The notes under the pieces were generated by a model. The model was given only the letters and a program-made list of their open reading frames with translations. It did no database searches and was not told where the DNA came from. A stretch of 64,000 bases of DNA from Synchiropus splendidus (taxonomy: Eukaryota > Chordata > Actinopteri > Syngnathiformes > Callionymidae). The position numbers and the translations under genes were made by a program. Positions within the stretch are counted from its first letter, which is position 1, and each line of letters begins with the position of its first letter. Shown here piece after piece: positions 1 to 13,934 of the stretch. Where the stretch lies: positions 19,778,501 through 19,842,500 of the forward strand of contig NC_071349.1 of NCBI RefSeq assembly GCF_027744825.2, written 5' to 3'.

Positions 1-654
1 TTCCTCTGACTCGGTCCCCACGGAGCAGGTCGGTAATTGTCACACAAAGCAGCAACTATTTACCACTGAAGCGGATGATGCTTGCCTCACAGCGATGTGG
101 GTTGTGTTGCCATCTCATCTGCAAACTGAAGGTCAAAATTTGGACTGGAGCCAAGAAGACATTTTCCTTCCCCATTTCTCATCTGCAATCTAGAACCTCC
201 CTTCTCCTGGTTTATTGAAAACACGGTCATACACGGAAGACGAGTGTTGCAGCTGAAAAATGATGAGATGCAAAAGGGAAATGACTTTTTAGTAAAGGCT
301 CAGTAGAAAGTGAAACAAAAGGTAGAGTGAGCAAAAGAAAAGAGCCACAGTCAAAGAGTTACAAGGAAGACAAATACCTGAAAACAGGATTGTGGGTTGC
401 GAATGATTCCAGGAGACTGCAGCCTCTGGTTCGGTTAAATGGTAGCCGTTCCAGCAAGTGTGGAACCGGCAGGATTTGGAATTGATGATCACACAACTCT
501 GGACTACACTCCTGATGGTACTGTCGCGAGCAAGCAACTGGCTGCCACGACTAGCCACACGGTTGTCCAGGCGCATTTGAGGTCATCAAAATGTTCGGAA
601 TCAAGTATTTGGTGAAACCTTCGGAGCCCTGGAAGTGTCTTTTTTTTTATCCTG

Positions 655-704
655 AGATAACTGTTATCTTGTGATAATTACTAACTCAAGATAATTTTTA
701 TCTC
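655..704. repeat. Paired short palindromes, MITE-like
   Basis: Positions 655-669 form a 15-bp near-perfect palindrome (AGATAAC-T-GTTATCT). A related inverted pair (AGATAA ... TATCT) follows at 688-704. Repeated TTATCT/AGATAA half-sites in inverted order resemble the ends of small non-autonomous DNA transposons. No target-site duplication could be defined, so the element type is uncertain. Confidence 0.3.
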
Positions 705-1289
705 AACATACGATGGTTAATGTTAGTGCATGCGTGGAAAGCATTTAGAATATTTGTATGGTATTATTTTGAGAAGAAGGCACATAATCAGAGGGTTAAA
801 AGCGCAGCCAAGTCTGCAATATTCTGACTTGCAGACAGGGATTGACAACGCTGACAAACAGTTAGGAAGCCATGGGAGACACGGTGGTGACAGGTGGATG
901 TATAAAAAATGGGCTCCGTAGAAGCCCAAGCATTTATGTTATTGTTTTTTTCTTCATCAGAAGACAACTGCATGTACAGCTGTGATTCAATGGTGCTGAA
1001 GATGACCATGGGCAGGTAGCACTGAGACACAGCGGCATGGTTGACCACGTGCCATGCACATGAATGGACGCAGGACCTTCTTCTTACGCAGACCTAAATG
1101 ACTCATTAGCAGATATTGTCGCCATCCTCAAGATGAAAAACGCAGCCTCACGTCCCGGCGTTCACCAATCAAGGCAATCAGTCCTGTTTTCAGAGGTGTG
1201 CGGCACGGCGGCGGCACGCGGCCTCATCTTTGTCTTTAATTACTGGCATTCTGATGCGGGGGGGAGGGTGGGGGCGGCGGGGTGATTGT

Positions 1290-1450
1290 GCCTTATCACC
1301 TATCTCCGCAGATAAAAGACTCCCAATTACTTTGTTTGGATGCTAATGATTGAATTTCATTAGTGGCCGCTCTCAGCCCTCCTCACCCAATAAGGGAATG
1401 AATATGCCGTAATTCCAATTATTGGAATTATGAAAATTGCTTTTAGAAAG
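1290..1450. other. Candidate conserved non-coding element
   Basis: A complex, non-repetitive stretch rich in homeodomain-type TAAT/ATTA cores and a GATA-like TTATCACC/CAGATAA pair, with no coding potential. This composition is typical of vertebrate developmental enhancers. Conservation cannot be judged from one sequence, so this is inference from texture only. Confidence 0.25.
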
Positions 1451-4400
1451 ACGACCCGGGTATCATCAGCTTCCTCTGTGACATAATACCATTTGAGTTC
1501 CTACCATGGTTTTAATTGTCAGCGGGCCTGCTGAGCGTTAATCATGTAATTGTATTGTCTTCTTCTGCGGCGAACACCTTCACTCCCCGCCAGTCCCCTC
1601 CTGAACGCCCTCGCGCTTTTCCCGCCCCAGCTTTCAAAACACAATCACAATCAGTGCCACGCTCTCCAGCAAGTTTTGAGGCCAAGAGTACACTTTTTTT
1701 TAAAACTTTTACTTTTGTTCACTGAAGGTCAAACCTATAATGCTCACCAGAATAGACGGTCACTTTACATTCTTGGATTTTTTGTGATTAAGATGATTTG
1801 AGTACAATAATGTAATACTTATACAAGGGGAGGTACACTGCAAGGCAAAATTAAACATTTATAAACAAGAATCAAATCTGTACTTTCATAACATTTACAC
1901 ACTATGGTGTAAAGACTTGATATTATGAATTAAATGTCAACTTAATGAATCCATGTCAACAAAATCCTGGTCAAAATAGTAAGCAACACTAAGTAAACAC
2001 CAATGAAACGTGTGCATTGCAAGCCCCGTGCCCTCACCTCACAAGGGCCAGGTGATGCAGGCAAAAAAGCCCAGGTCTGGTCTGAAGTCATGTCGGGTTG
2101 AACCAGGAGGCAGGCAGTTGCCTTTTCAATGAAGATTATTCTTCATTTGCGATGGAGACTTCGTCCCTGAATATTTCACTTTATTCTGCAAAGGTTTACT
2201 TTCATCCATAGCTGCCCCCCGACAGCTTGCTGACTATGATGGCTGCTACAGGATGGTGAATGGTGCTGAACCATCGCTCCAGTGTGATGATTCTGGACCT
2301 CTTTAGTTCAATAAGCTGATCTCTCAGCACGATCAGAGTGTGTATCGAGTTGTCGGAGTGACTGTAGACCAAGTCATTTGGTTCAATCCCCAGGGTAAAA
2401 CTCTACCTGCGACTGAGACTGGACCAGGAGGGTAAAACTTGCTCACATAAACTGCTCAGAAAAGCTGTATGTATAGACCCAAAGCTGCAAACACCCCGAA
2501 CTCCAACTTGGAACACAACAGTTAACCAGGTTCATTCCCTTGCTGCCTTGTCAGATCTCACTGCAAAACCCAGAGTCAACTGTCAGAGCGTATTCACCGT
2601 GTTCTCCATGAGAAGTGGTGTGGAGCAGCATCAACGGCGTGAGAGGAAAACGTCTGAGTGACAGCCTTGAGAAGCTCTCCACCGTCTCCTCCATCGCTCC
2701 TCAAGAGGGAGGAGGTCAAGTGCAGCTCCTCAAACAAACACACTCGGATGCCCATGCAGAACACCTTGCCAAGCCTTTAAGCCACAGCTATTTTTCCTAA
2801 ACTCGTGTCATCAGAAGTGTCAGAGCCATTGGTGAGAGTTGAACCGGAGAGGGACAGAGAAGCAGGATGCTCCCACATCACAGACATTGATGCCTCTGAC
2901 TGAGGTGCTTTATAAACCTTTCTCCCCTCCCATTTATTTTTACAGTCATCTAATCAAAGTGTAACAGATACAACCGGGAAGCCACAGTTCACACCGGGAG
3001 TGTCAGGAAAAACAGGTTTGTCTCTCCATGCCATCTCTTTTGTGAAAACTCCATTTGGATTTTGATAATAAACCACCTTGGCACGTTTAATGTGCAGAAT
3101 TTGACGGTATCTACCACACAATTTCATGATGATATGATGGAGATATGATGATGCTGACCTCGCAGGAGTGTGTTTGAAGAGCAATATGTGAGTGTTAAAT
3201 GTAAATATTTCCTCAAAAATATATCTTTTTAATCTCATTATTTATCACTCTTTTTTGGGGATTTTACAGCTTGTCCAAGATTTTTTTTAAAAATCTATTT
3301 TATTGATTTATTATTTATTTAAGCTATTTATGTTTTTCTCCTTTTAGTTTCAATTTTGATAAACACAGCTTGTTTTTTTGAAAGCATGGACTTGAGGTTG
3401 ACTAGTATAGCTGCCAAGGGTATGTCACAGTCACCACCTCACAAGTGCGTCTCACCGCAACACTGTCGTAACTGTGTAGTTTAGGTGCTCTACTCTTGTT
3501 GTGGAAACCCTAACAAAGATCAGGACACAATTTGTACATTTATATTATCCATGATGAAGAACAGTAAACAGCATATGCCTTGTGTGGTGAGAGTCGGACA
3601 AACAGGAAAAGAACACATGACAGGGGAAGAAAAAAGTTGCCCTCTGTGATCCTGACTTACACTTCAGTGGATGAAACACATCCAGCAATGTGCCTAAACT
3701 CCAGGTGGTAATGTGTTTATATACCGCAAGTCAAAAGACAGTGGGCCTTGACCAATGCCGTGACGAGGACAGAAGGTCAACAGGTCTCTCCACACGCAGT
3801 GAACAGGAGACGCATATACAGCATCAATGGCTCTGGGTGAATGGCAGGCCTGGCGCCAGCACCTACACAATTGTGCCACCTTCTGGCGCTAAGGGGAATT
3901 GTCGTTCGTTGGAAGAAGAAGTTGAGCTCGGCAGACGACGACGAAGTTAGCCACAGAATAAAGTGCGAAGAAATAAAGGCTTCCGTGGCCTCATTTCTAT
4001 TCAGGATAAAACCTGAAGAGATAAAACTAAATTATGATAATATTTCGGTTTTGGCTTAACTTTTTTTGTCAGCACCGTAACACATTTGAAGGGAGTCAAA
4101 CAAATTTTTATATCAAGAACAATAGTTTCAGTGATCTCAAGTTAGACTTTCAGCATGGTTAGCATGAGTCTCCGAGCATCACCATCGTCTAAATAAAGTT
4201 GTTACAGTCCTAAGGAAATTACAATTGTAAGTCGCACTAGGCCAAAAACAGATTTAATAATGATACATTGGTAAAAACTGCCAAATAAATTCCAATAATA
4301 GCAAAGCAATATTTTGAATATTTCTTTAATTTAAAGTATTTATTGTCTCACTATGAAAAATGTACAAAATACTTGTATTAGTGACTGCAATTATCATTAT

Positions 4401-4724
4401 TATTAATATAATGTAGTAATTGTGAAACTGATAGCTCAGTTGGGTTTTCTGACATAATGTCTGTTTCACACATTCTTTGTCTTTCGGCATTTCATTTTTC
4501 GTGGTCACATACCTCATATTTAGCTGTGTAAATGAAAGTGAAATTACATAATTCATAATAATAGTAATGCATTATTGATAATCTTGCCACTCCAGTGTCA
4601 GACATCATATGATAGCTGAACGATTACGCTGCACAACTGTTGCGAGAGCAGCCTCCTCACAGCAGAACACTGGAGTGTGTGGAATTAAAACTCTGCACTG
4701 CGTTTGAGTGTGAATTAATATTCT

Positions 4725-4885
4725 TGTGTGGACCAATCTGACACTGATCTTTTTTCTTTGTGAGGACATTTTGGCTGGTCCACATCGAGTTTTGAGGGTG
4801 AACTCCTCAGAATAAGTGGGTCATTTAATTGGTTTGGTTCAGAGTCCTGGTTATGGTTAGCCATGTTTTGGATGCTAGAGGCCAG
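4725..4885 (+). repeat. Dispersed 'GTGGGGACC / GGTTAGCC' repeat, copy 1
   Basis: Contains 'gtgaggacattttggctggtcc', then a 'ttgaggg' segment and 'cctggttatggttagcc'. The same word order recurs at 14,105-14,335, and in inverted orientation at 52,205-52,735. This pattern is familiar as a common interspersed repeat of teleost genomes. No coding capacity. Confidence 0.55.
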
Positions 4886-5590
4886 GGACAGGCTCATGTC
4901 AATGAGAGGTCCTCACTAGGCCAGAGATACCACCGTGTGCATGTGTGTGCGCTCGCGCTGGCAAACGGAGGGAGAAGATTGGGGAGTGATTCAATCGCCA
5001 CACAAATAGATTTGGCTAATAGAGGGAGCCTCTGATCCTGACTGGTGCACAGCTGGAGCTCTCCTAATTGGAGAGGGTGAAGAGTGGAAGAGAGAGTGCA
5101 GAGAAGAAGAGGAAGACAGAATGTGGCCTCGCAGGAAATGCACCTCTGCTGCAGCACTATTGACTCGACGAGGATCCCGGCGAACATTAATACTCTTGAT
5201 GAAAAGACGCGCGGCTGAAAGAACGTCTCTGATCGCCCTGCAAGGTCCATGTTCTCCAGTGAGAAAGCTGCTCAATATATCTGGGTGTAATTGTTGGCCA
5301 GTTTTAAATATCTGACGAGGGTGCTACCCGGCACTCTCAGCCACTTCACCTCACCAAGAACCATCAAGAAATGACTGCCATTCACCAGCATGGCCGTGTT
5401 ACCACGCCTTAAAAACCCTTCTCCTTCTAAGGAACGGACTTCCAGCGGCTTTCATCGACTGACTGACACAGTTTTTAACATCATGGTGGGGTTTTTTTTT
5501 AAACATTAGCTTTGCTTGTACAATTGAAATGTGTGTTTCCCATCAGGAATTGCCTCAGCAAATCTTCCACCTTAAATCTGCCTCCCACTT
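4886..5590. other. Intergenic; complex non-coding block
   Basis: No gene recognised. Roughly 4,930-5,240 is non-repetitive and unlike the AT-rich flanks. The overlapping open frames on both strands there have no domain. It could be conserved non-coding DNA, but this is unproven. Confidence 0.35.
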
Positions 5591-5745
5591 CCTCTTCATC
5601 TCCTCATGCTTCATGAACCTCAGTGGTCATCTTCCTGGTCATGGTCATCTTCCTCTCCTTCATCTCCAACATTCTGGGTCCAACACTGTCTCCCCTCTCC
5701 ATGTGTCCAAACCACCTGATCTCAAAACTACGTTGCCACGCGTAT
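5590..5745 (-). mobile_element. LINE reverse-transcriptase 3' remnant
   Basis: Read on the minus strand, about 5,690-5,725 translates to RWFGHMERGD. This is a hallmark of the C-terminal part of the reverse-transcriptase ORF in several fish non-LTR retrotransposons. The flanks contain repeated 'gaagatgacc' words. It is frameshifted and 5'-truncated. The same family type is seen at 56,650-57,245. Confidence 0.5.
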
Positions 5746-7228
5746 GATTTTTCCATGACACACCTGAGGATCAGACCAAAATTTTACTCTCTCAAAGCAC
5801 AGAGTGTAACAAACACATGAGCTGACCATTATTAAACTGAGCACGAAAGAAATCATTATTTGTCACTTCCTGTCTGTTTTGTGTCAGCAATTCTTCAATA
5901 GTGAATGTGAGGGGTAGACGGGAAGTGTGTATTCCCATAGCAGGGGCCCTCAGTCCCCCCCCCTCCCGAAGACTGGGAGGGGCTCAGCATGAACACACCA
6001 GGGGGCTCTCGAGAAACCCATCAGCTCACAGAGAAGGGCACGTATGGGAGACAGGGTCTAGAGAAGGAAGACTGGCACATGCAGGCATCCAGCATCAAAC
6101 CTGAGCTGACCTGATCCTCTTTAGCAGGTGTACAACCTTCATCTCAGTATATTAGGGTACAAACATGGGCAAACTCTGATCTCACTGGGGCCCTCACACA
6201 CGGAGGCCGGCCCACAGACCCTCCTACCCTGTTGCCATTGTATCCACCATTGTAACAATTTTGTCTAAGCCATATGGGCTGGTTTAGGGATGTGGACCCC
6301 CGGCAGCTCGGGCTTTGTCCCCATGTCATGCAGGTCACCCGGATTGTGTTCCAGGCTAATTCCCTTTTTCAGGGACTGCAGATGAGAGTCTATAATGATC
6401 TGGGCGTCCCAGCGCAGGGATTAGCGTTGCAGTCACCGACATCAACAGGCTTGTGTGTGTGGGAGGGAGGGAGGGGGGGAGAAACAGAGATATAGAGAGA
6501 TGACACCTTCAGATGATACATTGTAGCAGCCCCTTAACAACAGCAATCAATTGATTCCCCACAAAATCCACCCACCCCACACACACACACACGTTCCTTG
6601 TTTTCCACCTCATTTCTCTCAGGGCAGCTTAGGCAAACATTGTTAGTGAAGAAAGTGAAAGCAGTGAAGGGGGAGAGCTGACCTGCGCTGTGATCATATG
6701 CTTAACAAATGACAGAAGCCTGTCTGCGTGTGCACGTCTGGCAGCTTCTGCTCACGATGTCAACATTTTCATTTTTACAAAAATTAACCATCGGTGTTCT
6801 GAAATACACTTTTAAAACCAGATTAGATGGACATTATTAGTCTCAACATCTCATAGCATCTCATATCAAATCTACCATCTTCCTTGCTCACAGAATATTT
6901 GCAGCTCATTGGAAACAAATCAATCATGTGATCTCACAAGTAAATATCATGTATCATTCATAATAGTGCAGTATCCATTTCTCGCTCATTCAAAGTGTAA
7001 CCAAGTCATGGTCACCCTCCAGCCACAGAGCACCCTTGGAGACGTCGGCGGTTGGTGACCACGCCACTGAATTCTTCCATTATTGTCGAAGGACTAAAAG
7101 AACTCATTTCTATCCAAACTGTCTGGCCGAAAGAAACCATTCCTCTCCTGACACCACCTGGCAGGACGAGCGAATGCCTGACAAAGATCTTCTATGAGAC
7201 GTTGTTTGACAATAATAACACGTTTGAC

Positions 7229-7231
<3 letters not shown>
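5746..7231. other. Intergenic, no gene recognised
   Basis: No supported coding region. Small simple-sequence tracts occur, including a short (AC)n near 6,580 and a G-rich patch near 6,465. Confidence 0.5.

Positions 7232-7275
<44 letters not shown>
7232..7275. repeat. (AT)22 microsatellite
   Basis: Uninterrupted AT dinucleotide run of 44 bp. It is self-complementary and able to form cruciform DNA, and it is a likely length-polymorphic site. Confidence 0.95.
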
Positions 7276-7278
<3 letters not shown>

Positions 7279-8859
7279 AAGGGAATCCGTACAAACTAAT
7301 ATGACAAACTCTCAAATACATATATTGAAAATGCAGTTGTCTCTTCTAGCTACCTTTACATAAAAATGTGCATTTTTTATATATCATATCCAAAAAATGT
7401 CTTGTATACTTGGCAGATGTGAAGCAAACGTATATATGTGCTTTGCGTTTGTCTGGTTGTTTGATTTATCGCAGCTTAGGGAAGGATCAACCTCCTTCTG
7501 CACTAAGGTAAGTGTTCTGCTTAGTTCTAAATAATGGGTTAGAAATGAACGTGGAACATGATTGAAAGATAAAGGAGCTGTTTTTTTATAAATTACTAAA
7601 ATAATCAGTGGTTGCTAAATTGAACAGCAAATCCTAAGATGTTCCCAAATCCTTCCTTCATAACAGAATTAAAATGTCCCCCCAAGTTTTGTGGGGGAAA
7701 AGTGCATTAAGTTCAGGGTGCCGTACGTTATAATTCTGTCACCAATGACATTTGCATTTACTGTTCGGTATTCCACAATCCACATCAAATGATAATGTAT
7801 TAGGCTCAAAGGCAGAGCACGCAGAAATCCTGTTGAATGAATGTCTCTGCCAAGAGGACACATGATTCACCTCCACAATAGACTTTGTCTATATTAACAA
7901 CTGACTACAGTGGCAGGACATAAAGAATGCAGGACTTGAGGAAATAGGGAGCTGCAGCTAAGTAATCAGATATGTCTCAAGTGGAGGTGCATCTACCTAC
8001 TAATTGAAGAGCTCGCTTTGACAGAGACACTGAAGAGTTTTTTTTCTGACGACCCCTACTCTTCAGCGAGCACTTGATGAAGAGTGCTTCCATAATGCTA
8101 TCTGAAACAAAACTTGTTTGTTTTCCTACAGCCCACTTTTAATTTTCTGCTCTCATTTGCTTCTGCAGGCATCTGTCCATATTCTGCTCTCTCTTCCTCC
8201 TGTCATCTGTAGGAGCGACTTCCATTGAAATTCATGCACTCAAGGACTGGCGCCCGGCAAGGCCAGCGGATAATAGGCCGACCTATTTACCCTGCGGTTT
8301 TTGTTTATCTTTTTTCCTCTCTTCCTCTTTCCTTCGATCCCCCCATGGCTTTGGATTGACCGCGGTTGCTGTGAGATGACAGCTGTCTGCGCTGCATCAG
8401 AATTGCAAATGAGAGGGTGAAGTGGTGGAGCTCCAGCTTCGAGTCCTGTAGGAGAAGCGCAGGCACGGCGATGTGTTCAAAGGTTTACTGAAACAACGTT
8501 TCCACAGCCTGCTCCGTAAAAGTTAAGACCCTTCGACAACCGATTCCAAATTCACCACATTTGGAATTAACGTTTCAGTTCAGGACCGTAGCGTCCTGCA
8601 GTCAGACTTTTGAATTCCATTGCAAATTCTTGGCCGCCATCCTCACTGCTGCCCCATCCTTGATTTCACGGTTCGATAAATCATTGAGAAGAAATAACTT
8701 TGCGTTTGAGTCAACACGTTCCAGTCACAACCCGCAACACGTTACGAGGCCAGGCTTCCCTTTCACAGCAGCACTGTGTGCTTAAGGGAAGCAATAAAAG
8801 GCCTTCCCACAGCGCCATGCAGTTAACTGCTTCATTACATTCTCCCCAAAAATACAATC
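7276..8859. other. Intergenic, with a complex block near 8,160-8,400
   Basis: No gene recognised. Most of it is AT-rich. About 8,160-8,400 is non-repetitive and GC-balanced, and looks more like constrained non-coding DNA than neighbouring sequence. Constraint cannot be tested here. Confidence 0.35.
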
Positions 8860-9105
8860 AGGCTGCTAGCTAGAGGGGCCATAAACTGAAAAACATTAGT
8901 GCTGGTACAGGACCGTAATCGTGGTGCCATCACACTGGTTTCTATGAAAAGGTTGTTTCCCCCTTGAAACTTCACTGAATTAGATGGAAATGGGCAGATT
9001 CTCATGTCTTTTCAGGCCTAACCCTGCGGCTGACCAGATCTCCCGAGGCGTGGATAACTCGCTTTTGATTGGTCGACGCGACATGGAAGAACGCTCTTGC
9101 TGACA
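8860..9105 (+). repeat. Unidentified dispersed repeat, copy A
   Basis: Shares an ordered series of similar words with 26,075-26,345: 'ctagctagaggggcc', 'gaaaaac', 'gtttctatgaaaaggttgtt', 'cttcactgaattagat', and a 3' part ending 'gacatggaag'. The two copies are diverged but collinear. No open frame, no obvious terminal repeats and no tRNA-type promoter boxes were recognised. Confidence 0.55.
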
Positions 9106-9339
9106 TTGGGACATGCTGTCACAAAATCCGAGGTCATCTTATTGGAAATAAACACCTCTTCAGCACCTCTTCTGCTAGCTGACACAAAGCTACAGAAATC
9201 TCAGCACACTCTTGTCCTCACTGTCATTCTAACCCCAAATTAAAACTGATGTAATGTTACCGTAATGTTACCAACACAGCAAGGTGGACACCCTCACTCC
9301 CAAATGTTTTGCTACCTTCTACCGTTCAGGGGTTGGCTC

Positions 9340-9985
9340 AAAAGGCATGTACAAACTGAAATGAAAATGACTTCAGATAGGTTGACTGTGAGACACAGGT
9401 GTCCCACTGGATCCAGTTTTATGTTTACTAGGTGACAGATGGACAGAGTCAACACTGGAAAACATTCAAGGCCGCAGTAGAATAATCTTCTCCAGCTTAT
9501 CCGGGACTGGGTCGCGGGGGCAGCAGTCTCAGCAGTGATGCCCAGATGTCCCAATACCCTGAATACACACCTCCTACAGCTCTTCTTGGGGGACCCCGAG
9601 GCGACCCCAGGCCACCTGAGAGACGTGTCCGTCCAGCATGTCCGAGGTCTTAACCGGGGCTCTTCCCAGTGGGGCATGCCTGGAACGCATCTCTAGGAAG
9701 GCAACTAGGAGGCATCCAAAACAGACGCCCGAGCCCCGTGATCTGACTCCTCTCGATGTGGGGGAGCAGCGGCTCAACTCTGAGGGAGTGCCCAGCCACC
9801 CTGCGGAGGAAACTCATTTCCATCACTTGTATCCGGGACCTTGTTCTTTTGGTCATGATCCACAGTTCATGACCATAGGAGAGGGTGGGAACATAGATCG
9901 AGCGGTAAATTTGGAAGCCAGCCTTCCAGCTCAGCTCTTTCTTCACCACGACCGGTACAGCAAACGAATCGAATGATGGAAAATC
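9340..9985 (-). mobile_element. Rex1-like LINE 3'-end remnant
   Basis: On the minus strand an open stretch of about 70 residues reads YVPTLSYGHELWIMTK ... FLRRVAG ... LGRLFWMPP. This is the conserved C-terminal part of a fish non-LTR retrotransposon reverse transcriptase. It continues through DGHVSQVAWGRLGVPQEEL. The plus-strand 'cttatccgggactgggtcgc' near 9,497 matches the usual 3' untranslated part of Rex1/Babar-type elements. It is 5'-truncated with at least one frame change and is not functional. Confidence 0.7.
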
Positions 9986-12900
9986 AATGCCTAACAGGTT
10001 CAAGGAAGATGATTCTGTTGATAAAAAAATGAGAATAAATTTGGACTTGTGAATAACTCTGTTGCACTCTAATTTCCACATTTGTCAGTAGCCTCTGTGA
10101 TTTACATTTTATTATCCAATTATTGATTTTATTTAATTATTTGTTGTAATGTACAACAACAGAAAAAATGGAATGACTTTGGGATTTCTTCTTTGGGATA
10201 TTCTCATTCCCTTTTCATGATAAGAAGCTAATTCTCCTGCAGCATTGGCTCAACGGGACTCAGTTATATGGTTACTCTTGTGACTTGGTGTTTGTGCCAT
10301 ATTCAATGGCAAATGATTGATCCTCAATCCTTCAACTTCCTTGCTGTTACTAAACAAATCAGCTGCGATTTATCTGTGTCAGCCACTGAAGGTTGGACCA
10401 CGAGCTGCTCCGTTCGAGTCCACCTCAGATCGCCATCCATCCTCAGTCTCTCACCCAGGACCACAAATGAATTCTTGGCCCACTCATTCTTCTCCCTCTT
10501 TTTGTCTCTTGAGAAGACACCTCACTTGAGAAACCACTGAGGCTGCTTTTTAAAGGTCTCTGTGTGGCAGGGTGACACAGGACACCACTCTGCCTTTTCT
10601 CTCACTTGGAGAGACTGGGTTTAATTGAAAAGGGGGTCCTCAGCTCCCTCCCTGATGACACCCCCTTCACCACCCTCCTCTCTCGCAGCAAACGCGTCCC
10701 TGTTTTGGCCTGGGTGGACTCCCCTGCTTGGTTCTCAGACCTCCACTGTCTGTGTGGTACCAGTAGCATTGTAAGAGGTAGACAAAGAACAGGAAGCTGG
10801 GAGGTCGGCGGGGCAGGACCGAGGGTCAGCTCAATCAGTCTCTGTATGATGGATGCAGTGCGGGGCCCAGGTCACCTGGAAACGCACCCAACATCCATTT
10901 TCTACTGCCATGTTTTAGCCATTTCTCTCACGAGTTCTTGCCCAATACAAGATCTCAATGGATTAAAATGTTTGTTATGACCTGATGACTGAGAAGATGA
11001 TGCTTTTTAATACTAATACTAGAGACTAATACGATCATTTCAGATGTACATAACATATAATCTTATCTGATTCAGGAGTTACACAACAATTACATAGTTT
11101 AAATATTGAAATCATGAGGATAATCTTAAAAAAATCTTTTAAAAAATGATATGATATTATTATGATTCTAGCTGATGATCAAGCTTGCCTCCATTTTGCC
11201 GGAACTGGGGATTCGTTTGATTAAAGTCCTGGAGTTCCGAAACATCACATGATCTTCTCACCCTCTGTGTTCTAGGCATGATGTTTATTTAACAGTTGAA
11301 CTGGAAGAGGTTGTCTTCCAAATCACTATTCTCTGAAATTAAAAGTGACTGCAACATTTCATCATTGAAATTGAAGCTAAAACATAAGAAAAAGGCAATA
11401 ACTGGAAGCACTAAACAAAATGTTTTCAGGCCGTTTCGCACTGGTTCTTTAGTTGCCATCTTTTTCCCTGATAAATGATCTGTCAGACAGAAGAAGAATT
11501 AAGGTACCAACTGCATCGCTTTCAAGGTTCTCTCTCTATCTTTCTCTGGTCTCAGAAGTAGAGTAAAATATCAAGGCCCCCTTCGCTCACCCCAGCATCT
11601 TTCTGTGGGGGGTTGGGGAGGGGGGCACGGTCGTCCTGGAGACCCCTATCTGTGGGAAGCCTTCCAAACATGACAGTGGCGGGTTTACTGACTCAAGGTG
11701 GCACAACAGAGCCCAAAAGGGGGACAATGGCAGCACCATTAGTGCTAATGGGGGACACATGTAACTGGATTAGTGTGAGGACACCTGCGGGGACCACATG
11801 CAGAGACAGTACACACTCGCACCGCCGAGCCATCCTCTCGCCTCAAAATAGAAGTCTGCTGCCTGACCTCTGGTCCTGAAGTGCTCACTGTAGAGACTCA
11901 AGCTACAACTCAGAAGGATCTGCTCTTGCTTATGATGAATCCATGAGGTATTGAGCAGAACACACACTAGAGAGAGAATGAGGTGGACTGTCTCGATATG
12001 AGGACGCTATAAACAGGCATCCGAGACAACTTCTGTAGCTTATTTATAGCTTCAGTGATCAACGTTCACTTACACTATAGGTTCATTACTCTGTCGTGAT
12101 TTAAAACAACAAGCAGTTCAGCGTAGCTTTGTCAGTGTCAGTCTGAACATTGATTTCTAGAGCTGTAGCTGCCATTGAAATCACATTGTTTACCGAGCTA
12201 GACAAGACAAACCGTGATAAATCAAGATCGAATATTGATAGAAACGTAAAGAAAACCAAATGGCCTACGAAAGAGTTACTCCAAAATACAGCACAATACA
12301 TGAAGAGGATGTCAGGTGGATACTCCCCGGACACTTCCTGGTCACCGCAGCCATCAAAAAGAAATAAATCTAAGACAGACGTAAATCAAAACCCATTGCC
12401 GGACTCTGAATGGTCCAGGGTTGTCTTGCCCTCCCAGTCCCTCACTGCTCATCCCTCATTCCCACTCTGCCGCCTCCCCCTTCTGCAAATTCCTCCACTC
12501 TGCTGAAGACGCCCAGTCAATTAATAAGACATTGTCTCCGCCCCACGGAGCCCGTGCACAAGGGGCCACCCAGGAGCCGGTGGGCTTTCCTCTAAAGCTG
12601 CTTCACTGGTGGCCTCCAGGAATGCCAATCGCTTTGGGAATGGGGAGAGCGGGTAGGCAGTGGATGAGGGGTGAGGGGGGGCTGGGATAATAGAAACAGC
12701 CCCATCATGCTCATGTGCGGGGCGAGCCAGTCAAAAATTGGAGGGCAACAAAAGGAAATGCGTTCCACTCCCAAGGATTGGAGGCACTTCACCCTGCCGC
12801 AGTCCAGTCCAAACCAGACGACACACACGCCCGACACGGACACAAAGTTACCATCATTCCAGAGGCCCTACCCGAACGCTGCTCAGTAGCTTACGGGCAT

Positions 12901-13934
12901 TAGAAATAAACCTCAAAAGAGGGGAAAAAACCAGCACCTGAAAATAAGAATCATTTCCTTCAACACAGTCCACAACACAGAGATGAATCCTCTTAAACCC
13001 AAGAGAATCCAACCCCAAAATTTCCAGCTAATTTAACTCTCAATTCGGAGACAATATGAGTTCATGTGATGCAATTCTTTATCAGTACAGTCCGTCATTT
13101 GTATAACATTTACTTCATATATTTCAGGCTTTTATTCATAATATTTTCACCCACCCAATCTAATATTCCCTGCTGGGTATTGAAGTCCCCAAATTGCTGC
13201 GGATTTGTTTTTCAGGGTCAATACAATTGATTGTTAGGTTTAAATTTCCCTCTTATTGTGTTGACTGACGTCCTCCACTACCATTCATTTTGTGTACGCC
13301 GTTTTCGCCATCTCCTTTTAATATAAAGTACAATACTCTCTGTCAGATCCTTGGAAAGACAGCATAATAAAAGAATGTTTTTTTCTACTGCAGTTTCAAA
13401 CCTTTCTGGTTTATTCATTGTGCGCACCATTTCAATAACCTAGCGAACCCTAAACACGTCTATAGGTCACTTGTCTAGCTGAACTCGCTACTTCACTCTC
13501 GCCCGGCATCCTCATGCTGAGCTTCATGAGGTCGTCACTTCATGAACACGTCAACAGTTTTCCAGCAGGTGACGGCATCATGAAGCTCATTTGTGTTTGC
13601 AGTGCTGTCAAAGCCAGTGGTGGCTACTACGAGTAATCTAAAGGATATTTTGGGTTAATTATCTTTTTTTTTGTTCCAGCACAATTCCATACATCCTCCT
13701 TCAAATATTTCATGTCTGCAGTATGGACCTGCGTAATAGAAAATAGTAAAAATAAAGAAAAATTGAAACCTGAAAACACTGAGCGAAGAAGCAGTGTCCA
13801 TTGTCTTAGTTAAGCTCGGCAGCTTGAAAGACAGAGCGATCATGAAAGTTCTGGGGGAGTGGCCTGTTAGCAACCAGTCACATAGAGACGAGGCACACTT
13901 GATGGGGATGGGGAATACGAAGTGAAAAACATGC
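9986..13934. other. Intergenic, no gene recognised
   Basis: No exon or RNA gene is supported. Two more complex, less AT-rich patches at about 11,560-11,880 and 12,400-12,900 carry overlapping open frames on both strands, but these lack domains and consistent splice sites. The remainder is AT-rich. Confidence 0.45.

Larger units (their letters stand above)
1..4714. other. Intergenic, no gene recognised
   Basis: Short open frames on both strands have no recognisable domain and no matching splice pattern, so I call no gene. The content is AT-rich with long homopolymer runs, for example around 3,250-3,330. Two distinctive parts are listed separately: a paired palindrome near 655-704 and a non-repetitive block at 1,290-1,450. 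Confidence 0.6.

Noticed and set aside
2366..2400. tRNA gene or tRNA-derived SINE
   Set aside because: 'tggttcaatccccagg' resembles a B box, but there is no A box at the right spacing and no cloverleaf.
9312..10081. Host gene encoding a reverse-transcriptase-like protein
   Set aside because: The frame is a truncated, frameshifted Rex1-like LINE end and not a domesticated gene.
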